From: Eudromia elegans
Taxonomy: Eukaryota > Chordata > Aves > Tinamiformes > Tinamidae
NCBI GenBank assembly: GCA_003342815.1
Contig: PTEX01000333.1
Span: 36,861 to 100,860, forward strand
Length of the DNA stretch: 64,000 nucleotides
Direction: 5' to 3'
The notes under the pieces are model-generated. The model did not search any database, had not been told where the DNA came from, and was given only the letters and a program-made list of their open reading frames with translations. Within the stretch, counting starts at the first letter, position 1. Each line of letters starts with the position of its first letter. Shown here piece after piece: positions 61,401 to 64,000 of this stretch. A program made the translations under genes and the position numbers.

Positions 61401-63946
61401 AGCTTCAAGCTATCTCTGCAGGTCCTGAAGGATCCATCAACAGTAAATATTGCCCTTAGCTGCCATGCTCTCTGATAAGAGCTCTGCCACCACTCTGACC
61501 TTGCCCTGTGCACTGATGACTCCTGCCTGTGCCACAGTTATCCTTAGACCACTTGTCTCTTGGCACTGATCATTAACTCTTCACTATGAGCCTTGTGGGA
61601 ACAAAGCAATAAACCAAAACCCTTTATTCCCTAATAACCCAAATCTTAATTCAGTTTTATCTTCATGCTGGCAGATGCCGACAGCTGAAGTTTAATTCAA
61701 AAGATTAGGGTTGATGGCATAGATGGCATCATCATATTCATTTTAAAAGCATTTTAACTCATTATCACTGTTTCTAGCCAAAACCTCTTTCATTGCTAAC
61801 AAAGACATCAATTCCAGTGATTCACTCTAGTGGCTAAAACCTGGGAAAGATTACGCTCTCAGTATTCTCTAATGGTGCAATTAAGTAAAGCTGTAAGGAC
61901 AGTAGTAGCCTCGAGCTCCTCAGCCTATCTGTGCTCTCCAGCAACTGCTCCGCTCCTGGGGGAAATTGCTGCCTAATTAGAAGGCAGTAATGAAGAGAGG
62001 CCACACAGAGCATCCTATAGAGACACTTCCAGAAAGCCCAGGTTAGCAAGTCTGAAAGAATTTTCCTGCCTTTTGTGCATGCCTCTGATATCACATTCCA
62101 GCATCGCAATATTCCACCAAAAATCACTGCTGATCTTCTATGGCTCAGATGTACTATGCTGGAAGACTTAAGTCCTCCAGTTATGTACTGGAAGACGTAA
62201 CCGTGGGGGAGTCTAATCTCACTATACAACTAGCATAGTAATTTAAAGGTGATCAGAATATATATTCCAGATGTTTGCATATACTGGTCTCAAAGTACTT
62301 CTGCATAAATGGCATCCATATGAGAGAAAAACAAAATGTTCTTTTTAGTAAGTATTCATAAGTCTCAAGCCTTCTTCTTACAAATGATTTTAAAAAGTAT
62401 TAATCTTTCCTCTTTTTTTTTCATACTGGTGATAATTTTATTGAGTATTCAGTCACTGCAGACATATGATAAATACCATTTACTAGCAGAAAAAAAGTAG
62501 GTAAAATAAAAGGCAAAATTTTTTTGACATTTTTATCTCTGAAACTGCAGGCTGTGTTTAAAAATAAAAGTGAGGGAAAACCTACCTTGCAATTACTAAA
62601 GAATATTAAACTTACGAGGCAATATTTTTTCAGGCAGCTTGCAAATATTCATTGCCTTCTCCAATACAGCAACATTAACACAATGTAAACTCTCACAGAT
62701 AGCCTTCCTTACACAAAACTTGTACACTAGAATGCCATAAAGTTTTCTGTCTCACAAACGGATTAAACAAGGACACCAAAAGAACAAGGATAAACGGATG
62801 TTGGGAAAATATATAATAATTGCCACATATCCAACATGCACAATTCTAATCTCACAGCCTGTGCTGTACTCTCCATAACCTACTAGAAAAAAAATGGTAT
62901 ACTACCTTTGATAATTGACCCCAAAATTCACCAGAAATATTAGCCTATCATTATGACATAATCATTCATTGAGGAAATTGAGCAATCTCTCCAGCACCCA
63001 GTCAGTCTGGCAATAAAAAAAGCCTAGATCAGGGTCAGAAGGCTGCACAGTTAAGTTGTTTTACCACAATGGTCAGTATTTTTTTTTCTCAGGGAATGTA
63101 AATATAAATGGCAGCAGTGTTAATCCTTTTGCATTTTGTTCCAGGATAGACACCTGCAAAATCAACTCTATTCTCTCCTGGGTTCTTTTTGTTTGCTTTG
63201 TTTTTGTTTTAAGATTTTACCGATCTACCGATCTAGCCCTAAATCAGCACAGAAAATGGAACGCTCTCTGCATTTCAGGCTGTTAACTACACCTTAGTAA
63301 GCAAATGGCCTTTGTGCATCCTCTCACAGATCTGCAAACACGGAATATCTTTTCTGGTGCATGGATATTCCTTACTGTAAGAGCTTTTTTTTTTTTAACC
63401 TCCAGATAAAGAAATAGCCTGACACAAATAGAAAGCTCTGCATAGGTTTTAACAGATCGTAGTTCAAAACTTGAACCTCTCTTGTTGCAAGTTAAAAGAC
63501 TCATGGCTTATCCACAGCTAAAGAAAAGAAATAAATTTCAATAGTTTGGTGTTTTCAATGGGACTAAAATGCTAAAATATCTTTTTGATATTGAGACAGG
63601 AGTTCATAGCTCAAATCATTTGAGAAACAAGGGAGCTCTACAAGCAGTTTGCTCTACACCCGCGCCCCTCAGGCATCGCTTTCAACGGCGCCCTCGGGCA
63701 GGCCGCGCCGGGCAGCGCCGGCGCCTCAACGGCCGCGCGGGGGCGTCGAGGGCCGCGCCCGAGCCGCAGCGGCGGCAGCGAGGCCGCGAAGCGCCGGGCC
63801 CGATCCCGCCGCCGGCTCCCCGTTCCCGCCCGGGTGCGCGGCGCCCTCGCGCCCCGCCGCGGCTCTTACTCCCTGGGGGGCGCGCCCAGGAGCCCCGAGC
63901 TGCTGCGGCTCAGCAGCTCCCTCCTCCTGCTCCCCTTGGACGCCAT
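1289..63946 (-). CDS. ADGB: Androglobin gene, 5' and central parts (26 exons located; 3' end outside window)
   Basis: Joined minus-strand exons read as androglobin, a chimeric protein with an N-terminal calpain-like domain, a central circularly permuted globin domain interrupted by an IQ motif, and a long C-terminal region. In mammals it is expressed mainly in testis and ciliated cells and is needed for sperm formation (established knowledge). All 26 located exons have AG/GT borders and no internal stop, and 24 of 25 junctions join in phase. Diagnostic stretches include [62 protein letters not shown] and [10 protein letters not shown]. The located CDS is about 3,258 nt against a mammalian protein of about 1,650 residues, so the last third lies beyond base 1. 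One or more small exons between 56,970 and 63,869 were not found. The gene looks intact and functional. Confidence 0.95.
1477..7672 (-). other. ADGB intron, 6.2 kb
   Basis: The flanking exons join in phase and match a continuous mammalian segment (KNK|KGYTF), so no coding exon is expected here. AT-rich; no mobile element recognised. Confidence 0.85.
7673..7826 (-). CDS. ADGB: ADGB exon ([18 protein letters not shown])
   Basis: 154 nt, phase 2 to 0: [20 protein letters not shown] then [20 protein letters not shown] and [11 protein letters not shown], matching mammalian ETFLVHQDMILVPKVYTTLPICILHIVNNDTMEQ. It lies in the conserved region after the globin. The acceptor is TTTTAATAG; the donor is AAG|GTAAGA. 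Confidence 0.96.
8051..8185 (-). CDS. ADGB: ADGB exon: end of globin, FPCYEDE and VTYADQPPN
   Basis: 135 nt, phase 2 to 2: [20 protein letters not shown], then [20 protein letters not shown] and FVVFR. It matches mammalian FKSKCKSLESYPCYQDEETKIAFADYTVTYQEQPPNSWFIVFR. The acceptor is CTGCTTTCTAG; the donor is TTAG|GTGAGT. Confidence 0.96.
9107..9127. repeat. (TAAA)n microsatellite
   Basis: Five units of TAAA in a row. Confidence 0.95.
9911..9931. repeat. (AAAT)n microsatellite
   Basis: Five units of AAAT in a row. Confidence 0.95.
10024..10044. repeat. (T)21 run
   Basis: Uninterrupted homopolymer of 21 T's within an intron. Confidence 0.95.
10226..10319 (-). CDS. ADGB: ADGB globin exon: A/B helix region
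   Basis: 94 nt, phase 1 to 2: [20 protein letters not shown] then [11 protein letters not shown], matching mammalian TKENISVADTLQKVWAVLEM. This is the N-terminal globin helix placed after the IQ motif, the signature of the circular permutation. The acceptor is CATTATTTTCAG; the donor is TAAG|GTAATG. Confidence 0.94.
10320..12169 (-). other. ADGB intron, 1.85 kb
   Basis: AT-rich intron sequence; nothing recognised. Confidence 0.8.
12170..12304 (-). CDS. ADGB: ADGB exon with calmodulin-binding IQ motif
   Basis: 135 nt, phase 1 to 1. After a Ser/Thr-rich start ([16 protein letters not shown]) comes [20 protein letters not shown]. The core L-Q-x-x-x-R-G-x-x-x-R-K (nt 12,192-12,233) fits the IQ consensus and replaces mammalian IKIQAMWRGTYVRL. 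In androglobin this motif sits between the two halves of the permuted globin and is thought to bind calmodulin. The acceptor is TCTTCTTTCAG; the donor is CCGG|GTATGT. Confidence 0.96.
12305..16384 (-). other. ADGB intron, 4.1 kb
   Basis: Contains an old CR1 fragment at 13.4 kb and a moderately GC-richer stretch around 14.6-15.1 kb in which I recognise nothing. Confidence 0.8.
13424..13615 (-). mobile_element. Old CR1 LINE 3' fragment, minus orientation
   Basis: It starts ATAGAATCATAGAAT, the reverse complement of the CR1 tail, and continues through GGTTGCTCAGTGTCTTGAAC and CCTAACATCCAGTTGGAATT. The second half joins directly to a part normally further upstream, so an internal segment is missing. 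Heavily worn. Confidence 0.85.
16385..16523 (-). CDS. ADGB: ADGB globin exon: G/H helix region
   Basis: 139 nt, phase 0 to 1: [20 protein letters not shown] then [20 protein letters not shown] and DDSVSS. It matches mammalian VFHLSLWRLMKKVQITKPPPNFKFAFRAMVLDLELL and continues the C-terminal globin helices, which come first in the permuted order. The acceptor is TTCATTTTAG; the donor is TCAG|GTACAA. Confidence 0.92.
16524..18480 (-). other. ADGB intron, 2.0 kb
   Basis: AT-rich intron sequence; nothing recognised. Confidence 0.8.
18481..18648 (-). CDS. ADGB: ADGB globin exon: E to F helices, Gln at E7 and Tyr at F8
   Basis: 168 nt, 56 codons, phase 0 to 0. It reads [20 protein letters not shown], then [20 protein letters not shown] and [16 protein letters not shown]. 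Aligned to neuroglobin and mammalian androglobin, the Gln of IEQ (codon 18,627-18,625) is the distal E7 residue, as in other androglobins. The proximal F8 position, His in mammalian LKDLQTAHYPVPF as I recall it, falls on Tyr (codon 18,531-18,529) in an ungapped alignment of equal length. No His occurs between the E helix and EEHIK. The acceptor is CTTCCCCAG; the donor is AAG|GTGAAC. Confidence 0.95.
18649..19911 (-). other. ADGB intron, 1.3 kb
   Basis: AT-rich. A 107-codon plus-strand frame at 18,994-19,317 has no recognisable domain and is treated as chance. Confidence 0.8.
19912..20026 (-). CDS. ADGB: ADGB exon (entry to permuted globin domain)
   Basis: 115 nt, phase 2 to 0: [20 protein letters not shown] then [18 protein letters not shown], aligning with mammalian RHMLLFNAYSPVGHSIHICSMVSFVIGDE. 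It precedes the E helix. The acceptor is TTTAATGTAG; the donor is AAG|GTATGT. Confidence 0.93.
20027..22399 (-). other. ADGB intron, 2.4 kb
   Basis: Holds the long perfect inverted repeat at 20,658-20,773 and an AT-rich palindromic patch around 21,768-21,800. No element family recognised. Confidence 0.8.
20658..20773. repeat. Perfect inverted repeat, 45-bp arms, 26-bp spacer
   Basis: The left arm 20,658-20,702 begins ACCTCAGTTTATTCTTGTTC. The right arm 20,729-20,773 is its exact reverse complement. The spacer is AT-rich. No target-site duplication or known terminal repeat is visible at the outer edges. Confidence 0.97.
22400..22535 (-). CDS. ADGB: ADGB exon (HTYATKATV segment before globin)
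   Basis: 136 nt, phase 1 to 2. It includes [20 protein letters not shown] and [17 protein letters not shown], matching mammalian [32 protein letters not shown]. The acceptor is TTGTTTTTAG; the donor is TGG|GTATGT. Confidence 0.95.
22536..23525 (-). other. ADGB intron, 1.0 kb
   Basis: Contains a T-rich run near 22,888-22,910 and a 19-bp perfect tandem duplication. Confidence 0.8.
22982..23019. repeat. Perfect 19-bp tandem duplication
   Basis: TTAAGCTAATTAACAGGAG occurs twice with no spacer and no mismatch, a recent local duplication or replication slip. Confidence 0.95.
23526..23628 (-). CDS. ADGB: ADGB exon ([20 protein letters not shown])
   Basis: 103 nt, phase 0 to 1: [20 protein letters not shown] then [14 protein letters not shown], matching mammalian [20 protein letters not shown]. 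The segment lies between the protease-like and globin domains. The acceptor is TTCTGTGCAG; the donor is GGAG|GTAAGG. Confidence 0.95.
23629..24934 (-). other. ADGB intron, 1.3 kb
   Basis: AT-rich intron sequence; nothing recognised. Confidence 0.8.
24935..24998 (-). CDS. ADGB: ADGB exon ([11 protein letters not shown])
   Basis: 64 nt, phase 2 to 0: [20 protein letters not shown] then K, matching mammalian NIYIFHKPSSYCLNFQKSEFK. The acceptor is TTCTCCTTAG; the donor is AAG|GTATAT. Confidence 0.94.
26470..26487. repeat. (A)18 run
   Basis: Uninterrupted 18-A homopolymer inside an intron, without a recognisable element attached. Confidence 0.95.
27190..27426 (-). other. 78-codon GC-rich open stretch with exon-like borders
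   Basis: Open between stops on the minus strand: [20 protein letters not shown], then [20 protein letters not shown] and further. It is clearly more GC-rich than the surrounding intron. A good acceptor (TTCTATTCTCAACAG, exon start 27,406) lies only 99 nt below the ADGB exon at 27,506 and is phase-compatible with it. The donor at 27,225 (GATG|GTAGGT) would leave phase 1, which breaks the frame into the next exon. I do not recognise the peptide. It could be an alternative exon, a piece of a processed copy of some gene, or chance. Confidence 0.4.
27506..27674 (-). CDS. ADGB: ADGB exon (linker end and [10 protein letters not shown])
   Basis: 169 nt, phase 1 to 2. A Ser/Gln/Lys-rich part ([20 protein letters not shown]) is followed by [19 protein letters not shown], nearly identical in pattern to mammalian NSVSKEIWLDFEDFCVCFQ. 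The acceptor is GTCTTTGCAG; the donor is CCA|GTAAGG. Confidence 0.95.
27675..31431 (-). other. ADGB intron, 3.8 kb
   Basis: Contains an AT-dinucleotide-rich patch near 28,585-28,628. No mobile element family was recognised. The 115-codon minus-strand frame at 30,476-30,823 has no recognisable domain. Confidence 0.75.
31432..31474 (-). CDS. ADGB: ADGB short exon, 43 nt, in the variable linker
   Basis: A 43-nt exon reading [14 protein letters not shown]. It was found because the flanking exons require a segment entered in phase 0 and left in phase 1, and this one fits with a strong acceptor (TGTTTTTCACTTACAG) and donor (AAAG|GTATGA). The joined junction gives [11 protein letters not shown], resembling the mammalian QEEL context. 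Similarity alone would not identify it; splice quality and phase do. Confidence 0.75.
35536..35622 (-). mobile_element. CR1 LINE fragment, minus orientation
   Basis: GGAGACTCTACAGCCTCTCT and GGGCAGCCTGTTCCAAAT are the reverse complement of the CR1 segment that reads ACAGGCTGCCCAGAGAGG then GTGGAGTCTCC. Only about 90 bp remain. Confidence 0.85.
36305..36328. repeat. (AAACC)n microsatellite
   Basis: About four to five units of AAACC/CAAAC in a row. Confidence 0.9.
37583..37606 (-). other. 24-nt exon-like segment (possible poison micro-exon)
   Basis: On the minus strand it is flanked by a good acceptor (CTTTCATTTTATAG) and a consensus donor (GAG|GTATGT). Included after the exon at 37,761-37,896 in phase 0 it would read Leu-His-stop. 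It is either decoy signals or a regulated premature-stop exon. Confidence 0.3.
37761..37896 (-). CDS. ADGB: ADGB exon (start of variable linker)
   Basis: 136 nt, phase 2 to 0. It reads [20 protein letters not shown] then [20 protein letters not shown] and AEDNK. The first half matches the mammalian pattern around HFVRSLIKKG...LPSVSE; the acidic second half is weakly conserved. The acceptor is TTTTATTAG; the donor is AAG|GTAATA. Confidence 0.88.
37897..39246 (-). other. ADGB intron, 1.35 kb
   Basis: AT-rich intron sequence; nothing recognised. Confidence 0.8.
39247..39337 (-). CDS. ADGB: ADGB exon ([18 protein letters not shown])
   Basis: 91 nt, phase 1 to 2. It reads [20 protein letters not shown] then [10 protein letters not shown], matching mammalian IVKKPERFLEISSPFLNYRMTPFTIPTE. 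The acceptor is TTTTTACAG; the donor is ATAC|GTAAGT. Confidence 0.93.
39338..40042 (-). other. ADGB intron, 0.7 kb
   Basis: No repeat or extra exon recognised. Confidence 0.8.
40043..40217 (-). CDS. ADGB: ADGB exon (calpain-like catalytic-His segment)
   Basis: 175 nt, phase 0 to 1. It reads [20 protein letters not shown] then [20 protein letters not shown] and [18 protein letters not shown]. The His of SHPVLVT (codon 40,166-40,164) aligns with calpain's catalytic His in GHAYSVT. The R-x-R-N-P-W motif carrying the third catalytic residue is replaced by FRQKKE. The exon is more GC-rich than its neighbours. The donor AAG|GTTCGT is atypical but is the only one that keeps the frame. Confidence 0.94.
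40218..42686 (-). other. ADGB intron, 2.5 kb
   Basis: AT-rich intron sequence; nothing recognised. Confidence 0.8.
42687..42772 (-). CDS. ADGB: ADGB exon (calpain-like domain, MIVYAS segment)
   Basis: 86 nt, phase 1 to 0. It reads [20 protein letters not shown] then KIFTLGQM, aligning with mammalian TPHMVVYATYTPLYLFENKIF. Choosing acceptor TTCCTTAG at 42,773-42,774, rather than the later CCCAG, keeps the frame with the preceding exon. The donor is ATG|GTAAGA. Confidence 0.92.
42773..45887 (-). other. ADGB intron, 3.1 kb
   Basis: AT-rich; a short irregular tandem repeat (44,264-44,311) is the only structure seen. Confidence 0.8.
44264..44311. repeat. Irregular TTAAGAA-type tandem repeat
   Basis: Units of TTAAGAA and TTAAG repeat about seven times (CTTAAGAATTAAGTTAAGAA and on). 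A simple low-complexity array. Confidence 0.85.
45888..46016 (-). CDS. ADGB: ADGB exon (basic [11 protein letters not shown] linker)
   Basis: 129 nt, phase 1 to 1. It reads [20 protein letters not shown] then [20 protein letters not shown], matching mammalian IGKKRSKDGEKEKFKFSLHGSR. It closes the disordered insert. The donor is GAGG|GTAAAT. Confidence 0.92.
46017..46795 (-). other. ADGB intron, 0.8 kb
   Basis: AT-rich intron sequence; nothing recognised. Confidence 0.8.
46796..47001 (-). CDS. ADGB: ADGB exon (PEFKLP then Lys/Glu-rich insert)
   Basis: 206 nt, phase 2 to 1. It reads [20 protein letters not shown], then a charged, low-complexity stretch with repeated [15 protein letters not shown]. 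Mammalian androglobin has a longer K/E/G-rich repeat at the same place, so the insert is shorter here. The segment is likely disordered and splits the calpain-like domain. The donor is AAAG|GTCTGT. Confidence 0.93.
47002..48591 (-). other. ADGB intron, 1.6 kb
   Basis: AT-rich. A locally repeated ATTCACAAGT-type motif occurs around 48,360-48,410; no known element recognised. Confidence 0.75.
48592..48678 (-). CDS. ADGB: ADGB exon (calpain-like domain, [10 protein letters not shown])
   Basis: 87 nt, phase 2 to 2. It reads [20 protein letters not shown] followed by WIPELIPI, corresponding to calpain's E-A-F-E-D-F-T-G-G region. Acceptor TTGTTGTAG and donor CCA|GTAAGT are both good. A short worn CR1 tail begins about 85 bp upstream in the intron. 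Confidence 0.94.
48679..49861 (-). other. ADGB intron, 1.2 kb
   Basis: Apart from the short CR1 tail at 48,764-48,814 nothing is recognised. Confidence 0.8.
48764..48814 (+). mobile_element. Short CR1 LINE tail remnant
   Basis: TTGGACTAGAAAATCTCCAT followed by GGTTCCTTCCAATCTCAACC and ATTCTGTGG is recognisable as the last 50 bp of a CR1 3' end. It is worn and lacks anything upstream. Confidence 0.75.
49862..50001 (-). CDS. ADGB: ADGB exon (calpain-like VDD/LP segment)
   Basis: 140 nt, phase 0 to 2. It reads [18 protein letters not shown] then [20 protein letters not shown]. The pattern W-x-x-V-x-V-D-D-x-x-P ... E-L/F-W-x-x-L-L-x-K-A matches the calpain core strand and helix (W-V-x-V-V-V-D-D-x-L-P ... 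E-F-W-S-A-L-L-E-K-A). The acceptor CATAG is preceded on the minus strand by an unusually long T-rich simple repeat. Confidence 0.95.
50018..50056. repeat. A-rich simple repeat forming an exon's polypyrimidine tract
   Basis: A run of about 15 A's followed by GA8-type units. On the minus strand it is a T-rich tract lying roughly 17-55 nt upstream of the ADGB exon starting at 50,001, so it doubles as that exon's polypyrimidine tract. Confidence 0.9.
50262..50462 (-). mobile_element. CR1-type LINE fragment (end of ORF2 region), degraded
   Basis: On the minus strand the reading [18 protein letters not shown] resembles the near-C-terminal part of CR1-family reverse-transcriptase ORFs (VLV-S-RL-MSQQCALVA). 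The segment is short and loses the frame on both sides. The assignment rests on this peptide pattern alone. Confidence 0.6.
50999..51187 (-). CDS. ADGB: ADGB exon (calpain-like core, degenerate Cys site)
   Basis: 189 nt, 63 codons, phase 0 to 0. It opens [15 protein letters not shown] and continues through [14 protein letters not shown] and [14 protein letters not shown]. The WIISEI helix aligns with calpain's CWLLAAI, which places Arg (codon 51,181-51,179) where calpains carry the catalytic Cys. The same Arg is present in the mammalian sequence as I recall it, so it is a family trait and implies no classic cysteine-protease activity. The acceptor is TTTCTTTCAG; the donor is ATG|GTGAGT. Confidence 0.95.
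51188..52327 (-). other. ADGB intron, 1.1 kb
   Basis: AT-rich intron sequence; nothing else recognised. Confidence 0.8.
52328..52399 (-). CDS. ADGB: ADGB exon (start of calpain-like domain)
   Basis: 72 nt, 24 codons, phase 0 to 0: [20 protein letters not shown] then FCSE. It leads into the segment that aligns with the calpain catalytic-Cys helix. Borders are CTCCCAG acceptor and GAG|GTAGGT donor. Confidence 0.94.
52400..55311 (-). other. ADGB intron, 2.9 kb
   Basis: It contains a CR1 tail at its left end (52,592-52,749). The 128-codon plus-strand frame at 53,012-53,398 shows no recognisable domain and is taken as chance. Confidence 0.8.
52592..52749 (+). mobile_element. CR1 LINE 3' tail, relatively well preserved
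   Basis: GTGGAGTCTCCTGCTCTGGA, then GGTTGGACTAGATGAACTCT, AGGTCCCTTCCAACCC and two copies of ATTCTGTG at the end. This is the canonical CR1 3' end with its octamer tail, better kept than the other copies here and so probably the youngest. Confidence 0.92.
55312..55404 (-). CDS. ADGB: ADGB exon ([11 protein letters not shown] segment)
   Basis: 93 nt, phase 0 to 0, 31 codons: [20 protein letters not shown] then [11 protein letters not shown]. This is near-identical in pattern to mammalian androglobin upstream of the protease-like core. The acceptor is TATGTAG; the donor is AAG|GTAGGA. Confidence 0.95.
55405..56835 (-). other. ADGB intron, 1.4 kb
   Basis: AT-rich intron sequence. I see no repeat family, RNA gene or additional exon in it. 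Confidence 0.8.
56836..56969 (-). CDS. ADGB: ADGB exon (N-terminal Trp-rich conserved segment)
   Basis: 134 nt, entered in phase 1 and left in phase 0. It reads GT, then [20 protein letters not shown] and [20 protein letters not shown], close to the mammalian segment around PLWPEWSEADINSEKWDAGK. The acceptor is CAAACAG; the donor is TTTTA|GTAAGT. It lies just before the calpain-like domain and ends in a Lys-rich linker. Identity is very sure; the acceptor and the codon shared with the missing upstream exon are less so. Confidence 0.92.
57999..58464 (+). mobile_element. CR1-type LINE 3' fragment, degraded
   Basis: On the plus strand the text runs from a worn version of CR1's last coding stretch (GAGCACTGTGCCCAATCTGG, GCAAGTCTAGAGGAGGGC) to the typical 3' tail GGACTAGATGACCTTCCAA and ATTCTGTGATTC. 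It is divergent, with many small changes and a truncated 5' end, which is usual for old CR1 copies. Confidence 0.85.
59942..60075. repeat. Inverted repeat, 34-bp arms, 66-bp spacer
   Basis: The left arm 59,942-59,975 begins TGCCTAATCCTGCCACACTG. The right arm 60,042-60,075 is its reverse complement except at one base, which would be a G-U pair in RNA. The spacer contains an 11-T run. No target-site duplication is evident. Confidence 0.95.
61834..62229 (-). other. 131-codon open frame of unknown meaning in intron 1
   Basis: This is the longest open minus-strand frame in the intron, starting [20 protein letters not shown] recognise no domain, membrane pattern or splice context for it. Its base composition is slightly more GC-rich than the flanks. 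It may be chance or a remnant of something old. Confidence 0.2.
63870..63946 (-). CDS. ADGB: ADGB exon 1 (start codon, basic N-terminus)
   Basis: The exon reads [20 protein letters not shown] and then GAPPR, ending in phase 2. Mammalian androglobin also begins MASK followed by a run of Lys/Arg. The ATG sits in a strong Kozak context (GCAGCCATGGC) inside the CpG island, which is why this start was chosen. The donor is GGA|GTAAGAG. The next located exon (56,836-56,969) needs phase 1, so this exon cannot splice straight to it. Confidence 0.85.
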
Positions 63947-63974
63947 GGCTGCGGCCCCGCGCCGCGTCCGCCGC

Positions 63975-63987
63975 GTTGCCCGGCGAC
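63975..63987. promoter_or_regulatory. Putative RFX X-box in the ADGB promoter
   Basis: GTTGCCCGGCGAC is an inverted pair of RFX half-sites with a 1-bp spacer. It fits the consensus GTNRCC(0-3N)RGYAAC except for one base in the second half. It lies 29 bp upstream of the start codon. RFX factors drive ciliary and testis genes, which agrees with androglobin's known expression, but binding here is inferred. Confidence 0.5.
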
Positions 63988-64000
63988 CTGAGGCGGCCCC

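Larger units (their letters stand above)
56970..63869 (-). other. First located ADGB intron interval (6.9 kb), contains an unlocated exon
   Basis: The phases of the flanking exons do not match (2 then 1), so one or more short coding exons must lie here; mammalian sequence suggests about 15 residues ending near a Gly. I could not find them. The interval also holds a plus-oriented CR1 piece, a 34-bp inverted repeat and a 131-codon minus-strand open frame of unknown meaning. Confidence 0.8.
63655..64000. promoter_or_regulatory. CpG island at the ADGB 5' end
   Basis: From about 63,655 to the window end the sequence switches abruptly from AT-rich to very GC-rich with dense CG dinucleotides, spanning exon 1 and the start of intron 1. 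No TATA box is seen near the start codon. It is the likely ADGB promoter. The long plus-strand open frame across it is a by-product of base composition. Confidence 0.85.

Noticed and set aside
63569-63991. Plus-strand 140-codon Arg/Pro/Ala-rich open frame at the right end
   Set aside because: It is a composition effect of the CpG island and lies antisense to ADGB exon 1; no domain is visible.

Overview
The window is vertebrate nuclear DNA, most likely from a bird. It is AT-rich and intron-dominated with few repeats. The only dispersed repeats I can name are worn CR1-type LINE pieces, one ending in the short repeated tail typical of sauropsid CR1. There is no bacterial gene arrangement, tRNA, rRNA or CRISPR array. 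The species is not fixed by anything I can see.

One gene explains essentially all the coding signal: ADGB (androglobin) on the minus strand. The 5' end is at the right: a CpG island (about 63,655-64,000) holds the start codon at 63,946-63,944 and an imperfect RFX X-box just upstream. I located 26 coding exons between 63,946 and 1,289, about 3.26 kb of CDS or roughly 1,086 codons, all with AG/GT borders and open frames. Twenty-four of the 25 junctions join in phase. The exception is exon 1 (phase 2) to the next located exon at 56,969 (needs phase 1), which implies at least one unlocated small exon in the first intron. The gene runs off the left edge; the C-terminal part (about a third of the protein in mammals) lies outside.

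Right to left, the protein holds: a basic N-terminus; a calpain-like cysteine-protease domain (52.4-39.2 kb) with a Lys/Glu-rich insert; a variable linker (37.9-27.6 kb); a circularly permuted globin domain (about 22.5-8.1 kb) whose two halves are separated by a calmodulin-type IQ motif at 12.2 kb; and the start of the conserved C-terminal region (7.8-1.3 kb). Two active-site features stand out. The position matching the calpain catalytic Cys is Arg, as in mammalian ADGB. The globin proximal-histidine (F8) position reads Tyr here, while the distal Gln (E7) is kept.

The introns hold CR1 fragments, simple repeats, a short tandem duplication, two striking inverted repeats (45-bp perfect arms at 20.7 kb; 34-bp arms with one mismatch at 60.0 kb) and two exon-like segments that would break the ADGB frame if spliced in. 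I saw no virus-derived element that I could name and no separate novel system; the most interesting signals are inside ADGB. Homology statements rest on remembered mammalian androglobin and calpain/globin sequences, not on a search.
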